Shown here in pieces: positions 46,373 through 58,483 of a stretch of 64,000 bases of DNA. A model generated the notes under the pieces. It made no database searches, was not told where the DNA came from, and saw only the letters and a list, made by a program, of their open reading frames with translations. The DNA is taken from NCBI RefSeq assembly GCF_000934765.1, contig NZ_JYNN01000001.1:1-64000 (forward strand), given 5' to 3'. This DNA is from Thiomicrospira microaerophila (GTDB taxonomy: Bacteria; Pseudomonadota; Gammaproteobacteria; Thiomicrospirales; Thiomicrospiraceae). The stretch's first letter is position 1, and every line of letters starts with the position of its first letter. Position numbers and translations under genes: made by a program.

Positions 46373-48091
46373 ATGAGTGAAGTGACATTTATTAAGGGCA
46401 AGGATCAAAGTTTAGAAAACTCGATTGCCTTTATGCAAGCTACATTGGCCGAGCAGGGTTTTGATATTAACGAGGTGAAGTGGCTAAATCCGATTGAAAA
46501 TATTTTTTCGTTGCATATTCACGACAAGGTGTGCCCGGGTTTATTTACCAACGGCAAAGGAGCGAGCCGCAAGGCCACCTTGGCGAGTGCGCTAGGTGAG
46601 TTCTTAGAGCGTTTATCCACCAATTATTTTTTCTCTGATTATTATCTTGAACCTGCGCTGGATAACAACCAGGCCTGGTTGTACTACCCAAACGAAAAAT
46701 CCTTTGCGCTAGCCGATTATAAGTCTTGCTTGAATGCGGATATGTGGCGTGTTTATGATCCGCACCAAGAATTGACTGGCGAGCATTTATTGAGTTTTAA
46801 CGACAATAGCGATCAAATCCGCGCGATTGAAATGCGTCATGCTTTGACAGATGAAACAGTGTATGTGCCGATGAATCTGCTGAGTAACCTGTATGCCAGC
46901 AATGGTTTGTCCGCTGGCAATAGCCGTTATGAGGCGGCGGTGCAGGGTTTGTCTGAGATTTTTGAGCGTTGGGTGAAAAACAAAATTCTCAAGGAGAACA
47001 TTTGCTTGCCAGAGGTTCCTGATAGTGTGATTGCGCGTTTTCCTTCGATTGAGCGTTCATTGGCGGATTTGCGTGCACAAGGTTTGTCGGTGTCTGTGCG
47101 TGATGCCTCGTTGGGCGGTCAGTTTCCGGTGATGAATGTAACTTTGTTTGATCCTAAACAGGGGCGTTGTTTTGCATCCTTTGGTGCGCACCCGTTGTTT
47201 GAGGTGGCGCTGGAGCGAACCTTGACGGAATCCTTGCAGGGTCGTCACTTAGGATTTTTAGATGGATTCCAAGTGCCGAGTTTTGACCAGCAGGCGATTG
47301 CCGAAGACGAAAACCTTGAAAATCATTTTATTGATTCGAGCGGCTTAATCAATGCGCGTTTTATTTCAAGCCAAGCGGATTTTGCGTTTGTGGATTGGAA
47401 TTGGGATTTAACCACCGAGGCGCAATGGACTTGGCTGGTGGATCTTGCCAAACAGCAGGGTTTTGATGTCTATGTCGCGCATTATGATCATTATGGTTTT
47501 CATGCATGTCGGATGATTGCGCCGGGCATGTCAGAAGTTTATCCAATGGATGAATTATTGGTAAAAAATCAAAATGACGGGCGAAAACTTCGACAAGCGC
47601 TGGATCAGTTTGCGCTGGATTCTCAACCAGGCCTGGTGATTGATTTGTTAGATGAAATTGGCTTTAGCGATCATCAGGGCGTGGCGTCGTTAATCGGTTT
47701 GATGCCGGATGCGGGTGATGTCTGGAATGATATGAAAATTATTGATTTACGTTTTTGGCTAGAGGTCTATGCCAAGGATTTTGACTCAGCTTATCAAAGT
47801 TTGCAAGTTTGTAAAGCGTATGTGCATCCAGACAAGCCAATGGCGGTGGTGTATGAGGCGATGCAGTTTGCGCTGGGTATCGAGCTGGATGGTTTAGATG
47901 CGGCGATTTATCGTGATGGTAGGGTGATGTTGTTTGGTGAGACGATGGTTGAGCAGGTTGAAGCGCATATAAGCGGGGATGCATGTTGTTGGGGATTGGC
48001 CTTAGGTCAGGCGGCTTTTGAACAAAGCCAGCGTCATCAGGCGTTATGGCAGGTGTATCAGCGCGCCAATCTAGCGAAGGCGAAAGAGTAA
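46373..48091 (+). CDS. ycaO: YcaO-domain protein, E. coli YcaO-type
   Basis: About 572 residues, close in sequence pattern to E. coli YcaO: FIKGKDQSLENSIAFM, FTNGKGASRKATLASALGEF, ERLSTNYFF, SAGNSRYEAAVQGLSEIFER, HFIDSSGLI. YcaO proteins are ATP-dependent backbone-activating enzymes; the E. coli type is linked to RimO-dependent methylthiolation of ribosomal protein S12, though its exact reaction is unsettled. The start is ATG 46373, 11 bases after AAAGG; the GTG at 46364 would be too close to it. Palindrome copies 13 and 14 lie within. Confidence 0.9.
   Translation: MSEVTFIKGKDQSLENSIAFMQATLAEQGFDINEVKWLNPIENIFSLHIHDKVCPGLFTNGKGASRKATLASALGEFLERLSTNYFFSDYYLEPALDNNQAWLYYPNEKSFALADYKSCLNADMWRVYDPHQELTGEHLLSFNDNSDQIRAIEMRHALTDETVYVPMNLLSNLYASNGLSAGNSRYEAAVQGLSEIFERWVKNKILKENICLPEVPDSVIARFPSIERSLADLRAQGLSVSVRDASLGGQFPVMNVTLFDPKQGRCFASFGAHPLFEVALERTLTESLQGRHLGFLDGFQVPSFDQQAIAEDENLENHFIDSSGLINARFISSQADFAFVDWNWDLTTEAQWTWLVDLAKQQGFDVYVAHYDHYGFHACRMIAPGMSEVYPMDELLVKNQNDGRKLRQALDQFALDSQPGLVIDLLDEIGFSDHQGVASLIGLMPDAGDVWNDMKIIDLRFWLEVYAKDFDSAYQSLQVCKAYVHPDKPMAVVYEAMQFALGIELDGLDAAIYRDGRVMLFGETMVEQVEAHISGDACCWGLALGQAAFEQSQRHQALWQVYQRANLAKAKE
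46667..46680. repeat. Dispersed palindrome, copy 13
   Basis: Perfect 14/14 match in ycaO, read as NQAWL. Confidence 0.9.
47625..47638. repeat. Dispersed palindrome, copy 14
   Basis: 13/14 match with intact core in ycaO, read as QPGLV. Confidence 0.85.
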
Positions 48092-48175
48092 AGCTAGCTG
48101 TGCACTAGGAGATTGCTTCACTGCGTTCGCAATGACGAGTGTGGGGTGCGTTTGCAATAAAAACATAAACCCATG

Positions 48176-48260
48176 TCATTGCGAGGAGCAACGCGACGCG
48201 GCAATCTCCAGCCAACTGTGCACTAGTTCAGGAGATTGCTTCACTACGTTCGCAATGACG
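48176..48260. repeat. Hairpin repeat family B variant
   Basis: Full copy starting GTCATTGCGAGGAGCAACG-like sequence and ending TTCGCAATGACG; a half copy (GAGATTGCTTCACTGCGTTC) precedes it at about 48109-48137. Both lie between the convergent ycaO and DUF481 genes and may stop transcription. Confidence 0.7.
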
Positions 48261-48308
48261 AGGGAAGGCTGTTCGCAATCACATTGGGGTTGCTAGCCTT
48301 TTTGGTTT

Positions 48309-49037
48309 TTAGAAGTTGTAAATCAAAGACAGGTTGGTTTCACCGTCGGTCTTTTTCACACCGGCACCGGGTGCTGAATTGTAACGGTACTTGTAACCAA
48401 AGCTGGCTGATAACTGATTGCTTAGCGCCGCTCTTAAGCCGGTGTTGGTTTCAATCTTGTCTTGTTCGCTACCGGTGATATACAGCGCATCCTGTGCGAA
48501 GCTATAGGTGTCGTTGAACTTGTGATTGAAATCCAGTTTTACACGTCCGGTGACCTGGTCGAAATCAGAACCCGTATAAACACTCACGTCTTGATAACCG
48601 ATACCGGCTTCACCCTTTAGCTGACTGGCATTGGTTTTATACAACACACGACCCAAACCGATAGTGAGGGTGTTGTCTAGTTTAATATCAGTAGGTTTGT
48701 TGCGCTCATTTCTAAGGTTAACAAAGCCATAGTTGTCGCGGGCGGTTGTGAAATAAAGGTCATACTGCTGATCAAGCATATAGCGCGCTGAATCTGTGTT
48801 GCCATCGGTTTTCTTGTTCTCAATTTCAAACATCACGCTATAGTCGCTACGCGTCAAGCCATAGCCCATTTTTAAGCGTGCAAGCAGGGTTTGGGTGTCG
48901 GTGTTCCCGGTCGTTTTATTAAAACCGGCTTCGCCCGATCCTGTCCAGCCAGCGCCATCATTGGCCATTGCTGCACCTGAAGCAACGCCTAAAATTGATG
49001 CAGAGGCAAGAGTGATAAGTTTTTTGTTCATTTTCAT
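48309..49037 (-). CDS. DUF481-family outer-membrane protein
   Basis: A 242-residue beta-barrel protein. The start at 49037 (MKMNKKLITLASAS) follows AGGAAATAATTAGC and gives a clear signal peptide cleaved after GAAMA. The mature part alternates short hydrophilic and amphipathic strands (GSGEAGFNKTTGNTDTQTL, SYSVM-like strands, GEAGIGYQDV) and ends in Phe (SLIYNF), as outer-membrane barrels do. DUF481 proteins are often salt-induced outer-membrane proteins of unknown role. The longer reading frame upstream has no ribosome-binding site and would hide the signal peptide. Confidence 0.88.
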   Translation of the reverse strand: MKMNKKLITLASASILGVASGAAMANDGAGWTGSGEAGFNKTTGNTDTQTLLARLKMGYGLTRSDYSVMFEIENKKTDGNTDSARYMLDQQYDLYFTTARDNYGFVNLRNERNKPTDIKLDNTLTIGLGRVLYKTNASQLKGEAGIGYQDVSVYTGSDFDQVTGRVKLDFNHKFNDTYSFAQDALYITGSEQDKIETNTGLRAALSNQLSASFGYKYRYNSAPGAGVKKTDGETNLSLIYNF

Positions 49038-49180
49038 GCTAATTATTTCCTTTGAATGACTTAAGTGGCTATATGACCAAACTCTAATATTATCATGCCG
49101 ATTGATTGCAAGCAAATGAAGCGCAGGGCGATGAAATTTGATAAAATGCCCTAAATTATGACTCGAATTAGGAAAGTCCC

Positions 49181-50140
49181 ATGAAACTTGATTTTTTAGA
49201 TTTTGAACAACCGATTGCTGAACTTGAAGCGAAGATTGACGAGCTGAGACACCTTGAAGGCAATCAAGACTTTGATTTATTACAAGAAATTAGTGCATTA
49301 GAGCAAAAGAGCCGCGCCTTAACCGAGTCTATTTTTAAAAACCTAACAGACTGGCAAATATCCCAGTTGGCTCGTCACCCCCAACGCCCCTATATGCTTG
49401 ATTACATTAAATCCATTTTTACAGACTTTACCGAGTTACATGGTGATCGCGCGCTGGCAGATGATGCCGCCATCGTTGGCGGCTTGGCGCGTATTGAGGG
49501 CCAGCCCGTCATGGTGATTGGTCAACAAAAAGGCCGTGATACCAAGGAGAAGATTCGCCGTAATTTTGGCATGCCTCGACCAGAAGGTTACCGCAAAGCC
49601 CTGCGTTTGATGCGAATGGCTGAGCGTTTTAAATTACCAATCTTAACCTTTATTGATACCCCCGGCGCTTATCCAGGAATTGATGCCGAAGAACGTGGAC
49701 AAAGTGAAGCGGTTGCACGTAATTTAATTGAAATGGCGGAGCTTAAAACCCCGATTATTTGTACCGTGATTGGTGAAGGTGGTTCGGGTGGGGCGTTAGC
49801 CATCGGTGTTGGCGATGTCACCATGATGATGCAATACAGCACCTATTCGGTCATCTCGCCAGAAGGTTGCGCGTCAATTTTATGGAAAAGTGCAGCCAAT
49901 GCGTCTGATGCCGCTGCCGCGCTAGGTGTCACCGCGCCACGTTTAAAATCCTTGGGGTTGATTGATGAAATTGTGTCCGAACCTTTGGGTGGCGCCCATC
50001 GCGCCCATGCACAGACAGCTGAGAGTTTAAAGAAGGCATTACTTGCGCAACTCGCTCACTTTAAAACCTTTGAGGTTGATGCACTGGTAGCGCGCCGCTA
50101 TGAGCGCTACATGGGCTACGGTAACTTTGAAGTTGCTTAA
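49181..50140 (+). CDS. accA: Acetyl-CoA carboxylase carboxyltransferase subunit alpha
   Basis: A 319-residue subunit that, with AccD, transfers the carboxyl group from biotin to acetyl-CoA in fatty-acid synthesis. It starts with the typical helical [19 protein letters not shown] and carries [55 protein letters not shown] and [11 protein letters not shown]. The length is normal. AGGAAAGTCCC precedes the ATG; a terminator follows. Confidence 0.98.
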   Translation: MKLDFLDFEQPIAELEAKIDELRHLEGNQDFDLLQEISALEQKSRALTESIFKNLTDWQISQLARHPQRPYMLDYIKSIFTDFTELHGDRALADDAAIVGGLARIEGQPVMVIGQQKGRDTKEKIRRNFGMPRPEGYRKALRLMRMAERFKLPILTFIDTPGAYPGIDAEERGQSEAVARNLIEMAELKTPIICTVIGEGGSGGALAIGVGDVTMMMQYSTYSVISPEGCASILWKSAANASDAAAALGVTAPRLKSLGLIDEIVSEPLGGAHRAHAQTAESLKKALLAQLAHFKTFEVDALVARRYERYMGYGNFEVA

Positions 50141-50154
50141 GTCTCACTTTTTTA

Positions 50155-50180
50155 AAAACGCGCTATATAGCGCGTTTTTT
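50155..50180 (+). terminator. Rho-independent terminator after accA
   Basis: AAACGCGCTATATAGCGCGTTT hairpin followed by T-run, 15 bases after the accA stop and before tilS. Confidence 0.88.
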
Positions 50181-50205
50181 GTTTAATTTTTTTGTTTAAA
50201 TCCTT

Positions 50206-51504
50206 ATGCAAAACAATTGCCCAGTTCGTCATGCGGTGGACGCGTTTTATCAAAATCTAACAACCCATCAATTGTGGGTTGGTTTTAGTGGTGGCATGGA
50301 TTCAACGGTGTTGTTGCATGCCTTAACTCAAGCTAAACCAAGCGCCGTTAAACTCAATGCGCTGCATATTCATCATGGTTTGCAATCCGAGGCTGATCAT
50401 TGGTTGATTCATTGTGAGGCGATGGCAAGCCAGTTTAATGTGGGTTTCTTGGCTAAAAAAGTAGCGGTGGATGTCACGGCTAATCTTGAAGCCGCGGCAC
50501 GTCAGGCGCGTTATCAGGCTTTTAGCGAAGTTGTTGAAGCAGATGGTGTGATTGTGACGGCACACCATCAACGCGATCAGGCAGAAACCTTTTTACTTAA
50601 TCTAATGCGTGGAGCGGGTGTGGCGGGATTGTCTGCAATGCCAGTAAAGCGACCTCTGACTCATCAGTCATCCTACCAGGCCTGGTTGGTTAGACCTTTT
50701 TTAAGTGTGCCTTATCAGGCGTTGCTGGAGTATGCAAACAGCCATCGGTTAAGCTGGGTTGAAGACCCAATGAATCAGCAAACCGACTTTCGGCGCAATT
50801 TTATCCGTCAGCAAATTCTGCCATTATTCAACCAGGCCTGGTTGCAGCCTGAGCAAAAAATAGCGCAAGCCTCAGCGCATTGTTCCGAGGCGAATCACTT
50901 GCTAGACACCTTGGCGCAAATTGATTTACAGGCTATTGATCAAGGTTCAAATTATTTTGATTGGCAGGCGATGCAATCGCTTGATTGGCCACGACAAAAA
51001 AATCTTTTGCGCTATTGGTTTGTTCTTCGCCACCATATTCGTTTGACACAAAGCGATTTGGACTGGTTTAGGCATGAGTGTTTTGCTGCTTCATTAAAGG
51101 CAAATCCACAGCGAATTCTGGGCGGTAAGGTCTTAAAGCGTTTTAATAAGTTTGTACTTTATCCTGTTGAAAAAAAACAAGAGTTTTTATTTGTCTGGCG
51201 TGAAGATATTGATTTAACATCAATCAATTCGACGCTTCAAAAGTGTCTAGGCAAAGGGGTGGCCCAACACTGGTTTAATCCGAATAATAAAATTGAAATC
51301 CGCCGCCTAAAGCCGACGGATTCGGTTAATCGCGCCTCGTTAAAAAAATGGTTTCAAACCCATAAAATACCGCCTTGGGAGCGTGGAGTTTGGCCGGTGA
51401 TAATAATTAACGATCAGCTTGCGGCGATTCGTGATTATCGTGTTTTTGAACCTTTTAGCGCAAAACCAAACGAAATGGGCGTAAAGTTTGTGGCTTTAAA
51501 TTGA
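50206..51504 (+). CDS. tilS: tRNA(Ile)-lysidine synthase
   Basis: A 432-residue ATP-pyrophosphatase that modifies C34 of tRNA-Ile (CAU) to lysidine. The P-loop is VGFSGGMDSTVLLHAL (near residue 26), with HHGLQSEAD and AHHQRDQAETFLL as further signatures; the C-terminal domain is about 100 residues. It starts in the T-rich DNA after the accA terminator, and the ribosome-binding site is weak. It contains two palindrome copies, 15 and 16, only 156 bp apart. Confidence 0.96.
   Translation: MQNNCPVRHAVDAFYQNLTTHQLWVGFSGGMDSTVLLHALTQAKPSAVKLNALHIHHGLQSEADHWLIHCEAMASQFNVGFLAKKVAVDVTANLEAAARQARYQAFSEVVEADGVIVTAHHQRDQAETFLLNLMRGAGVAGLSAMPVKRPLTHQSSYQAWLVRPFLSVPYQALLEYANSHRLSWVEDPMNQQTDFRRNFIRQQILPLFNQAWLQPEQKIAQASAHCSEANHLLDTLAQIDLQAIDQGSNYFDWQAMQSLDWPRQKNLLRYWFVLRHHIRLTQSDLDWFRHECFAASLKANPQRILGGKVLKRFNKFVLYPVEKKQEFLFVWREDIDLTSINSTLQKCLGKGVAQHWFNPNNKIEIRRLKPTDSVNRASLKKWFQTHKIPPWERGVWPVIIINDQLAAIRDYRVFEPFSAKPNEMGVKFVALN
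50674..50687. repeat. Dispersed palindrome, copy 15
   Basis: 13/14 match with intact core in tilS, read as YQAWL. Confidence 0.85.
50830..50843. repeat. Dispersed palindrome, copy 16
   Basis: Perfect 14/14 match in tilS, read as NQAWL. Confidence 0.9.
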
Positions 51505-51607
51505 AGCGACCGCGCTTTTCGGTTAGAATAGGCGACCATTCTGAGTTCAAAAGGTTGGGATGTAAAAATAACATTCCCCACGTGTCTTAAATTTCTACAA
51601 AGTGTGA

Positions 51608-53242
<1,635 letters not shown>

Positions 53243-53246
53243 CTCT

Positions 53247-54083
53247 ATGCAGCTTTGTGGTTTTAACGTTGGGATTGATCAGCCGTTTTTTTTGATTGCC
53301 GGCCCGTGTGTGATTGAGTCTGAGCAATTAGCGATAGATACGGCGGGCAAGCTCAAAGAGTTGACTGATGAGCTGGGTATTCCTTTTATTTTTAAGTCCT
53401 CTTACGACAAAGCCAATCGATCTTCAACCGCCAGTTTTCGTGGTTTAGGGATTGAAGAGGGGTTACGTATTTTACAAAAAGTAAAAGATCAAATTGGGGT
53501 GCCCGTATTGACCGATGTGCATGAGGACACCCCTCTAGGTGAAGTCGCGAGTGTGGTGGATGTGATGCAAACGCCGGCTTTTTTAGTGCGTCAAACCAAC
53601 TTTATTCAAAATGTTTGTCGTCAAGGCATCCCTGTTAATATCAAAAAAGGCCAGTTTCAAGCACCTTGGGACATGGATCAAGTCGTTGCCAAAGCCCGTG
53701 AAGTCGGCAATGATCAAATTATGGTCTGTGATAGAGGCACTTCGTTTGGTTATAACACCTTGATGTCGGATATGCGTGGTTTAGCTTCGATGCGCCGCAC
53801 AGGTTGTCCAGTTGTCTTTGATGCCACTCATTCTGTGCAGCAGCCAGGTGGACAGGGCGCTACGTCAGGTGGGCAGCGGGAGTTTGTTCCTGTTTTGGCG
53901 CGCGCTGCGATTGCGGCAGGAATCTCTGGGTTATTTATGGAGACCCATCCAGATCCTGCAAACGCAAAAAGTGATGGTCCAAATATGTGGCCATTAGGCA
54001 ATATTAAACCTGTTTTAGAAGTGCTTAAAGCACTCGATCAGGTGGTTAAACAACACGGCTTCATTGAAAACGAATTGATGTAA
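53247..54083 (+). CDS. kdsA: 3-deoxy-D-manno-octulosonate 8-phosphate synthase
   Basis: A 278-residue TIM-barrel enzyme that joins phosphoenolpyruvate and arabinose 5-phosphate for lipopolysaccharide core synthesis. Signatures are [46 protein letters not shown] and [28 protein letters not shown] precedes the ATG. The Asn in KANRSS points to the metal-independent type of KDO8P synthase. Confidence 0.98.
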   Translation: MQLCGFNVGIDQPFFLIAGPCVIESEQLAIDTAGKLKELTDELGIPFIFKSSYDKANRSSTASFRGLGIEEGLRILQKVKDQIGVPVLTDVHEDTPLGEVASVVDVMQTPAFLVRQTNFIQNVCRQGIPVNIKKGQFQAPWDMDQVVAKAREVGNDQIMVCDRGTSFGYNTLMSDMRGLASMRRTGCPVVFDATHSVQQPGGQGATSGGQREFVPVLARAAIAAGISGLFMETHPDPANAKSDGPNMWPLGNIKPVLEVLKALDQVVKQHGFIENELM

Positions 54084-54178
54084 TGGATTCGTCATGTTTG
54101 CCCGATAGAATTTGCAGTACCAAAGGAGCCTTCGACAGGCTTCAAGTTTTTTTAATTTTTATTACTCAAAAGGTTTAG

Positions 54179-55468
<1,290 letters not shown>

Positions 55469-55495
55469 TCGCTTAAAACGGAGCATATCAAACGG

Positions 55496-55855
55496 ATGAA
55501 GGTATTATTGATTATTCTATCCGTTTTGGTGCTCTTGTCAGGTATTCGCTTGCTGTCATCGGATGGCGGTTTAGCCGAATACCTGTCACTTAAATTGCGT
55601 TTAGCGGAGGTTCAACAACAACTCGATAGCCAGCAAGCGGTTAACGACCTACTCAAGAAAGAAGTCCAGGATTTACAAGCTGGAACCGATGCGATTGAGA
55701 CGCTCGCACGTCAACGTCTGGGTATGATCGGTAAAAACGAGGTGTTTATCCAGTTACTCGAAATCCCCCCTAGCTCGGTCAGTGCGCCAGTGCCTGATAT
55801 CGAAGCCATTTCTATTCAAGAAAATCCGTTACCTATCAATCCTCTTGAGCCCTAA
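55496..55855 (+). CDS. ftsB: Cell division protein FtsB
   Basis: A 119-residue bitopic protein of the FtsQLB divisome complex. It has an N-terminal membrane helix (about 2-20), then a coiled coil rich in Leu and Gln (LRLAEVQQQLDSQQAVNDLL), the AIETLARQRLGMI motif and a short Pro-rich tail. Eno-ftsB adjacency is the usual proteobacterial order. Its last four bases overlap the convergent smr gene. Confidence 0.94.
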   Translation: MKVLLIILSVLVLLSGIRLLSSDGGLAEYLSLKLRLAEVQQQLDSQQAVNDLLKKEVQDLQAGTDAIETLARQRLGMIGKNEVFIQLLEIPPSSVSAPVPDIEAISIQENPLPINPLEP

Positions 55856-56400
55856 CAATCTCTCTGTTTGTCGCCTTTTAGCAACACGTAAACAGCACCT
55901 GTTCCGCCATCCTTTTGATTCGCACTGCTAAATGCCAATACGTCTGGCATGCATCTCAGTAACCGGTTTGCCAGGTTTTTAAGCACGGGAAAATCGATAT
56001 CCGAGTTATAACCCTTACCATGCACCACTAGTAGATAGCGATTTTTTCTTAAAAATCCTTGATGAATAAACTGAGTTAAGCGATGTTGCGCGATCTCTTC
56101 GGTATAGCCATGTAAATCTAATCGGCCTTGAATACTAAACTCGCCTCTGCGCAATTTTGCGAGGTCTTGCATTCGCAGCCCTTTTCGATAGTATAAAAGC
56201 GTTTCATGCGCGCTAACACTATCCAATTGCGCATAACTTGCAGGCTCGATTTGCTCTGCCAGCTTTTTACGCACCTGTCGTTTAGACACCGGTTTCGGTT
56301 TTTCTGGCATGATGTCCACTTTTTTACGTGGATTCATTGGTTTGACACCTTGAATCGCTTGCTCAAACAGTAATTTATCTTCTTCTGTAACCTGAGACAC
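55852..56400 (-). CDS. Smr-domain protein
   Basis: A 182-residue protein with a C-terminal Smr domain: GRLDLHGYTEEIAQHRL (LDLHG motif), then YLLVVHGKGYN (HGKG motif). Smr domains of this type are nicking endonucleases or RNA-binding; the E. coli relative SmrA is similar. A basic N-terminal region (VSKRQVRKKLAEQ) precedes it. It is divergent from surE, with a 47-base gap, and overlaps the ftsB end tail to tail. Confidence 0.92.
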   Translation of the reverse strand: MSQVTEEDKLLFEQAIQGVKPMNPRKKVDIMPEKPKPVSKRQVRKKLAEQIEPASYAQLDSVSAHETLLYYRKGLRMQDLAKLRRGEFSIQGRLDLHGYTEEIAQHRLTQFIHQGFLRKNRYLLVVHGKGYNSDIDFPVLKNLANRLLRCMPDVLAFSSANQKDGGTGAVYVLLKGDKQRDC

Positions 56401-56447
56401 TTTATAATTCCATTTAAATAAATACGATTTTAAAGGATTAACACTTC

Positions 56448-57200
56448 ATGCGCATCCTATTATCTAATGATGATGGTTATTTAGCTCCTGGCATTCAATC
56501 ACTTTATCAGGCACTAAAACAACATTCCGCCGTTAGCGAGCTGGTGATGATTGCACCAGACCGCAATCGCAGTGCTGCCAGTAATTCATTAACCTTGCTT
56601 GACCCTCTGCGAATTCAGCAGCATGACGCACAAATCTATAGCGTGAGCGGTACGCCCACAGACTGTGTGCATTTGGGGATTAATGGCGCACTCGATTATA
56701 AACCCGACATGGTGATTTCTGGCATTAATGCGGGCGCCAATATGGGCGATGACGTTTTGTATTCAGGTACAGTCGCCGCCGCGACCGAGGGGCGGTTTTT
56801 GGGTAAGCCTTCGATTGCGATTTCGCTTTGTGGTGACCAGCATTTTGATACGGCCGCTGAGGTGTTAGTGCGTTTGTTGGCGGACTTGCATTTACAGGAT
56901 TTGGACAATAACACGATTATTAATATCAATGTACCGGACTTACCCTTGGCACAAATCAAGGGTATTTTAGTCACGCGCTTAGGGCGACGTCATGCGTCTG
57001 AGCCCGTAGTTAAAGCGCAAGATCCGCGTGGCGGTAAGATGTTTTGGATAGGCCCAGCAGGCTCCGCCGCGGATGCTGGTGAAGGGACCGATTTTTTTGC
57101 GGTTGAACATGGGTTTGTTTCTATCACGCCTTTGCAGATCGATTTAACCAACTATATGATGCTCCTCAAGGTGAATCAATGGGTGGAAAACAAGTGGTAA
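56448..57200 (+). CDS. surE: 5'/3'-nucleotidase SurE
   Basis: A 250-residue metal-dependent phosphatase on nucleotides. The active site begins MRILLSNDDGY with Asp8-Asp9, and further metal residues lie in APDRNRSAASNS and VISGINAGANMGDDVLYSGTVAAA-type sequence. TTTAAAGGATTAACACTTC precedes the ATG. It overlaps pcm by 22 bases. Confidence 0.98.
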   Translation: MRILLSNDDGYLAPGIQSLYQALKQHSAVSELVMIAPDRNRSAASNSLTLLDPLRIQQHDAQIYSVSGTPTDCVHLGINGALDYKPDMVISGINAGANMGDDVLYSGTVAAATEGRFLGKPSIAISLCGDQHFDTAAEVLVRLLADLHLQDLDNNTIININVPDLPLAQIKGILVTRLGRRHASEPVVKAQDPRGGKMFWIGPAGSAADAGEGTDFFAVEHGFVSITPLQIDLTNYMMLLKVNQWVENKW

Positions 57201-57901
57201 CGCTGGATTTATCGCAAAAGCCTGTTTATCCTAACTCACTCTACGATGCCGCGCAGGGTTTAGGTTTTACCTCCCAGCGAAGCCGTGACAGATTGGTTCA
57301 ACGTTTAATGGCTAATCCGCAGTTGGATGTGGAGGTGCTTAACGCCATTCGCGTCACACCTCGCCATTTGTTTATGGATGAAGCACTGGCAAATCGTGCT
57401 TATGAGGATAGTTCCTTGCCGATTGGTTATGGGCAAACAATTTCTCAACCCGGTACCGTTGCGCTGATGACCAGCTGGGTAAGGCAGGGGACTCGACCAC
57501 TTAACCGCGTTTTGGATGTCGGTACGGGATCCGGTTATCAAGCCTCGATTTTATCATTGGTTGCCAAGCAGGTTTACAGTGTTGAACGCATTGCCGCCTT
57601 GTCTTTACGTGCACAGCATTGCTTGGATCAGCTCGGTGTGCGCAACATTCGGTTTAGCCTAACGGATGGTCATTGGGGTTGGACAACTTTTGCACCCTAT
57701 GATGCGATTGTGTGTGCCGCTGCTCCGTCTGATATTCCAGATGCCTTGATTGAACAGTTAGCTGAAGGTGGGCGCTTGGTTTTACCCGTCGGAGAGCAGC
57801 AGCAAATGCTAACGGGTGTCGAGAAAACCGCTACAGGCATTAAACAATACGCACTGGGTGAGGCGGTTTTTGTCCCACTGCTCAAAGGAGTGGCAGAATG
57901 A
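57179..57901 (+). CDS. pcm: Protein-L-isoaspartate O-methyltransferase
   Basis: A 240-residue SAM-dependent enzyme that repairs isoaspartyl damage in proteins. Signatures are PIGYGQTISQPGTVALMT and the SAM loop VLDVGTGSGYQASIL. The start overlaps the end of surE with AAGGTGAATCA upstream; the family N-terminus begins around residue 15, so a slightly later start is also possible. Its stop overlaps yqaA (ATGA). Confidence 0.97.
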   Translation: MGGKQVVTLDLSQKPVYPNSLYDAAQGLGFTSQRSRDRLVQRLMANPQLDVEVLNAIRVTPRHLFMDEALANRAYEDSSLPIGYGQTISQPGTVALMTSWVRQGTRPLNRVLDVGTGSGYQASILSLVAKQVYSVERIAALSLRAQHCLDQLGVRNIRFSLTDGHWGWTTFAPYDAIVCAAAPSDIPDALIEQLAEGGRLVLPVGEQQQMLTGVEKTATGIKQYALGEAVFVPLLKGVAE

Positions 57902-58479
57902 AATTATTTGCACCACTTTACGATTTAACTTTGCGATGGGCGGGGCATCGCCATGCGCCGCGCTATTTAGCGGGGATGAGTTTTGCCGAATCCTCTTTTT
58001 TCCCGATTCCACCGGATGTGATGTTGATGCCAATGAGCTTGGCTCGACCTGAAAAAGCCATGTATTTTGCTTGGATTGCCACCTTGTTTTCAACGCTGGG
58101 TGGGGTGCTTGGCTATTTTATTGGTATGTTGTTATTGGATGCGGTTTGGCCTTTAATTGTGTCAGCAGGTTATGATGATCGTTACCATCAGATTGTTGAT
58201 TTTTTTGAGCTGTATGGTGTTTGGATTGTGTTTGTAGCCGGTTTTAGTCCGCTGCCCTATAAGATGTTTACTGTTTCGGCGGGGGCAACGGGGATGGCGT
58301 TGATTCCGTTTATAATTGCCTCATTGATTGGCCGTGGCGCGCGGTTTTTTCTGGTGGCCTGGTTAATGAAAATAGGCGGACAGAAATTTGAGCCATTAAT
58401 CCGTCGTTGGGTAGAGTGGTTAGGTTGGTTATTTGTTGCGTTAGTTTTGTCTTATATTTTATATAAAACAATAGGTTAG
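57898..58479 (+). CDS. yqaA: DedA/YqaA-family inner-membrane protein
   Basis: A 193-residue SNARE-associated-family membrane protein with about four hydrophobic helices. FAESSFFPIPPDVMLMPM is the conserved re-entrant segment; GAGxR-like charges appear in IGRGARFF. The family is linked to membrane lipid transport (DedA) but YqaA itself lacks a proven function. AAAGGAGTGGCAGA precedes the ATG. It sits between pcm and the nlpD-like gene, as in other Gammaproteobacteria. Confidence 0.93.
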   Translation: MKLFAPLYDLTLRWAGHRHAPRYLAGMSFAESSFFPIPPDVMLMPMSLARPEKAMYFAWIATLFSTLGGVLGYFIGMLLLDAVWPLIVSAGYDDRYHQIVDFFELYGVWIVFVAGFSPLPYKMFTVSAGATGMALIPFIIASLIGRGARFFLVAWLMKIGGQKFEPLIRRWVEWLGWLFVALVLSYILYKTIG

Positions 58480-58483
58480 TACT

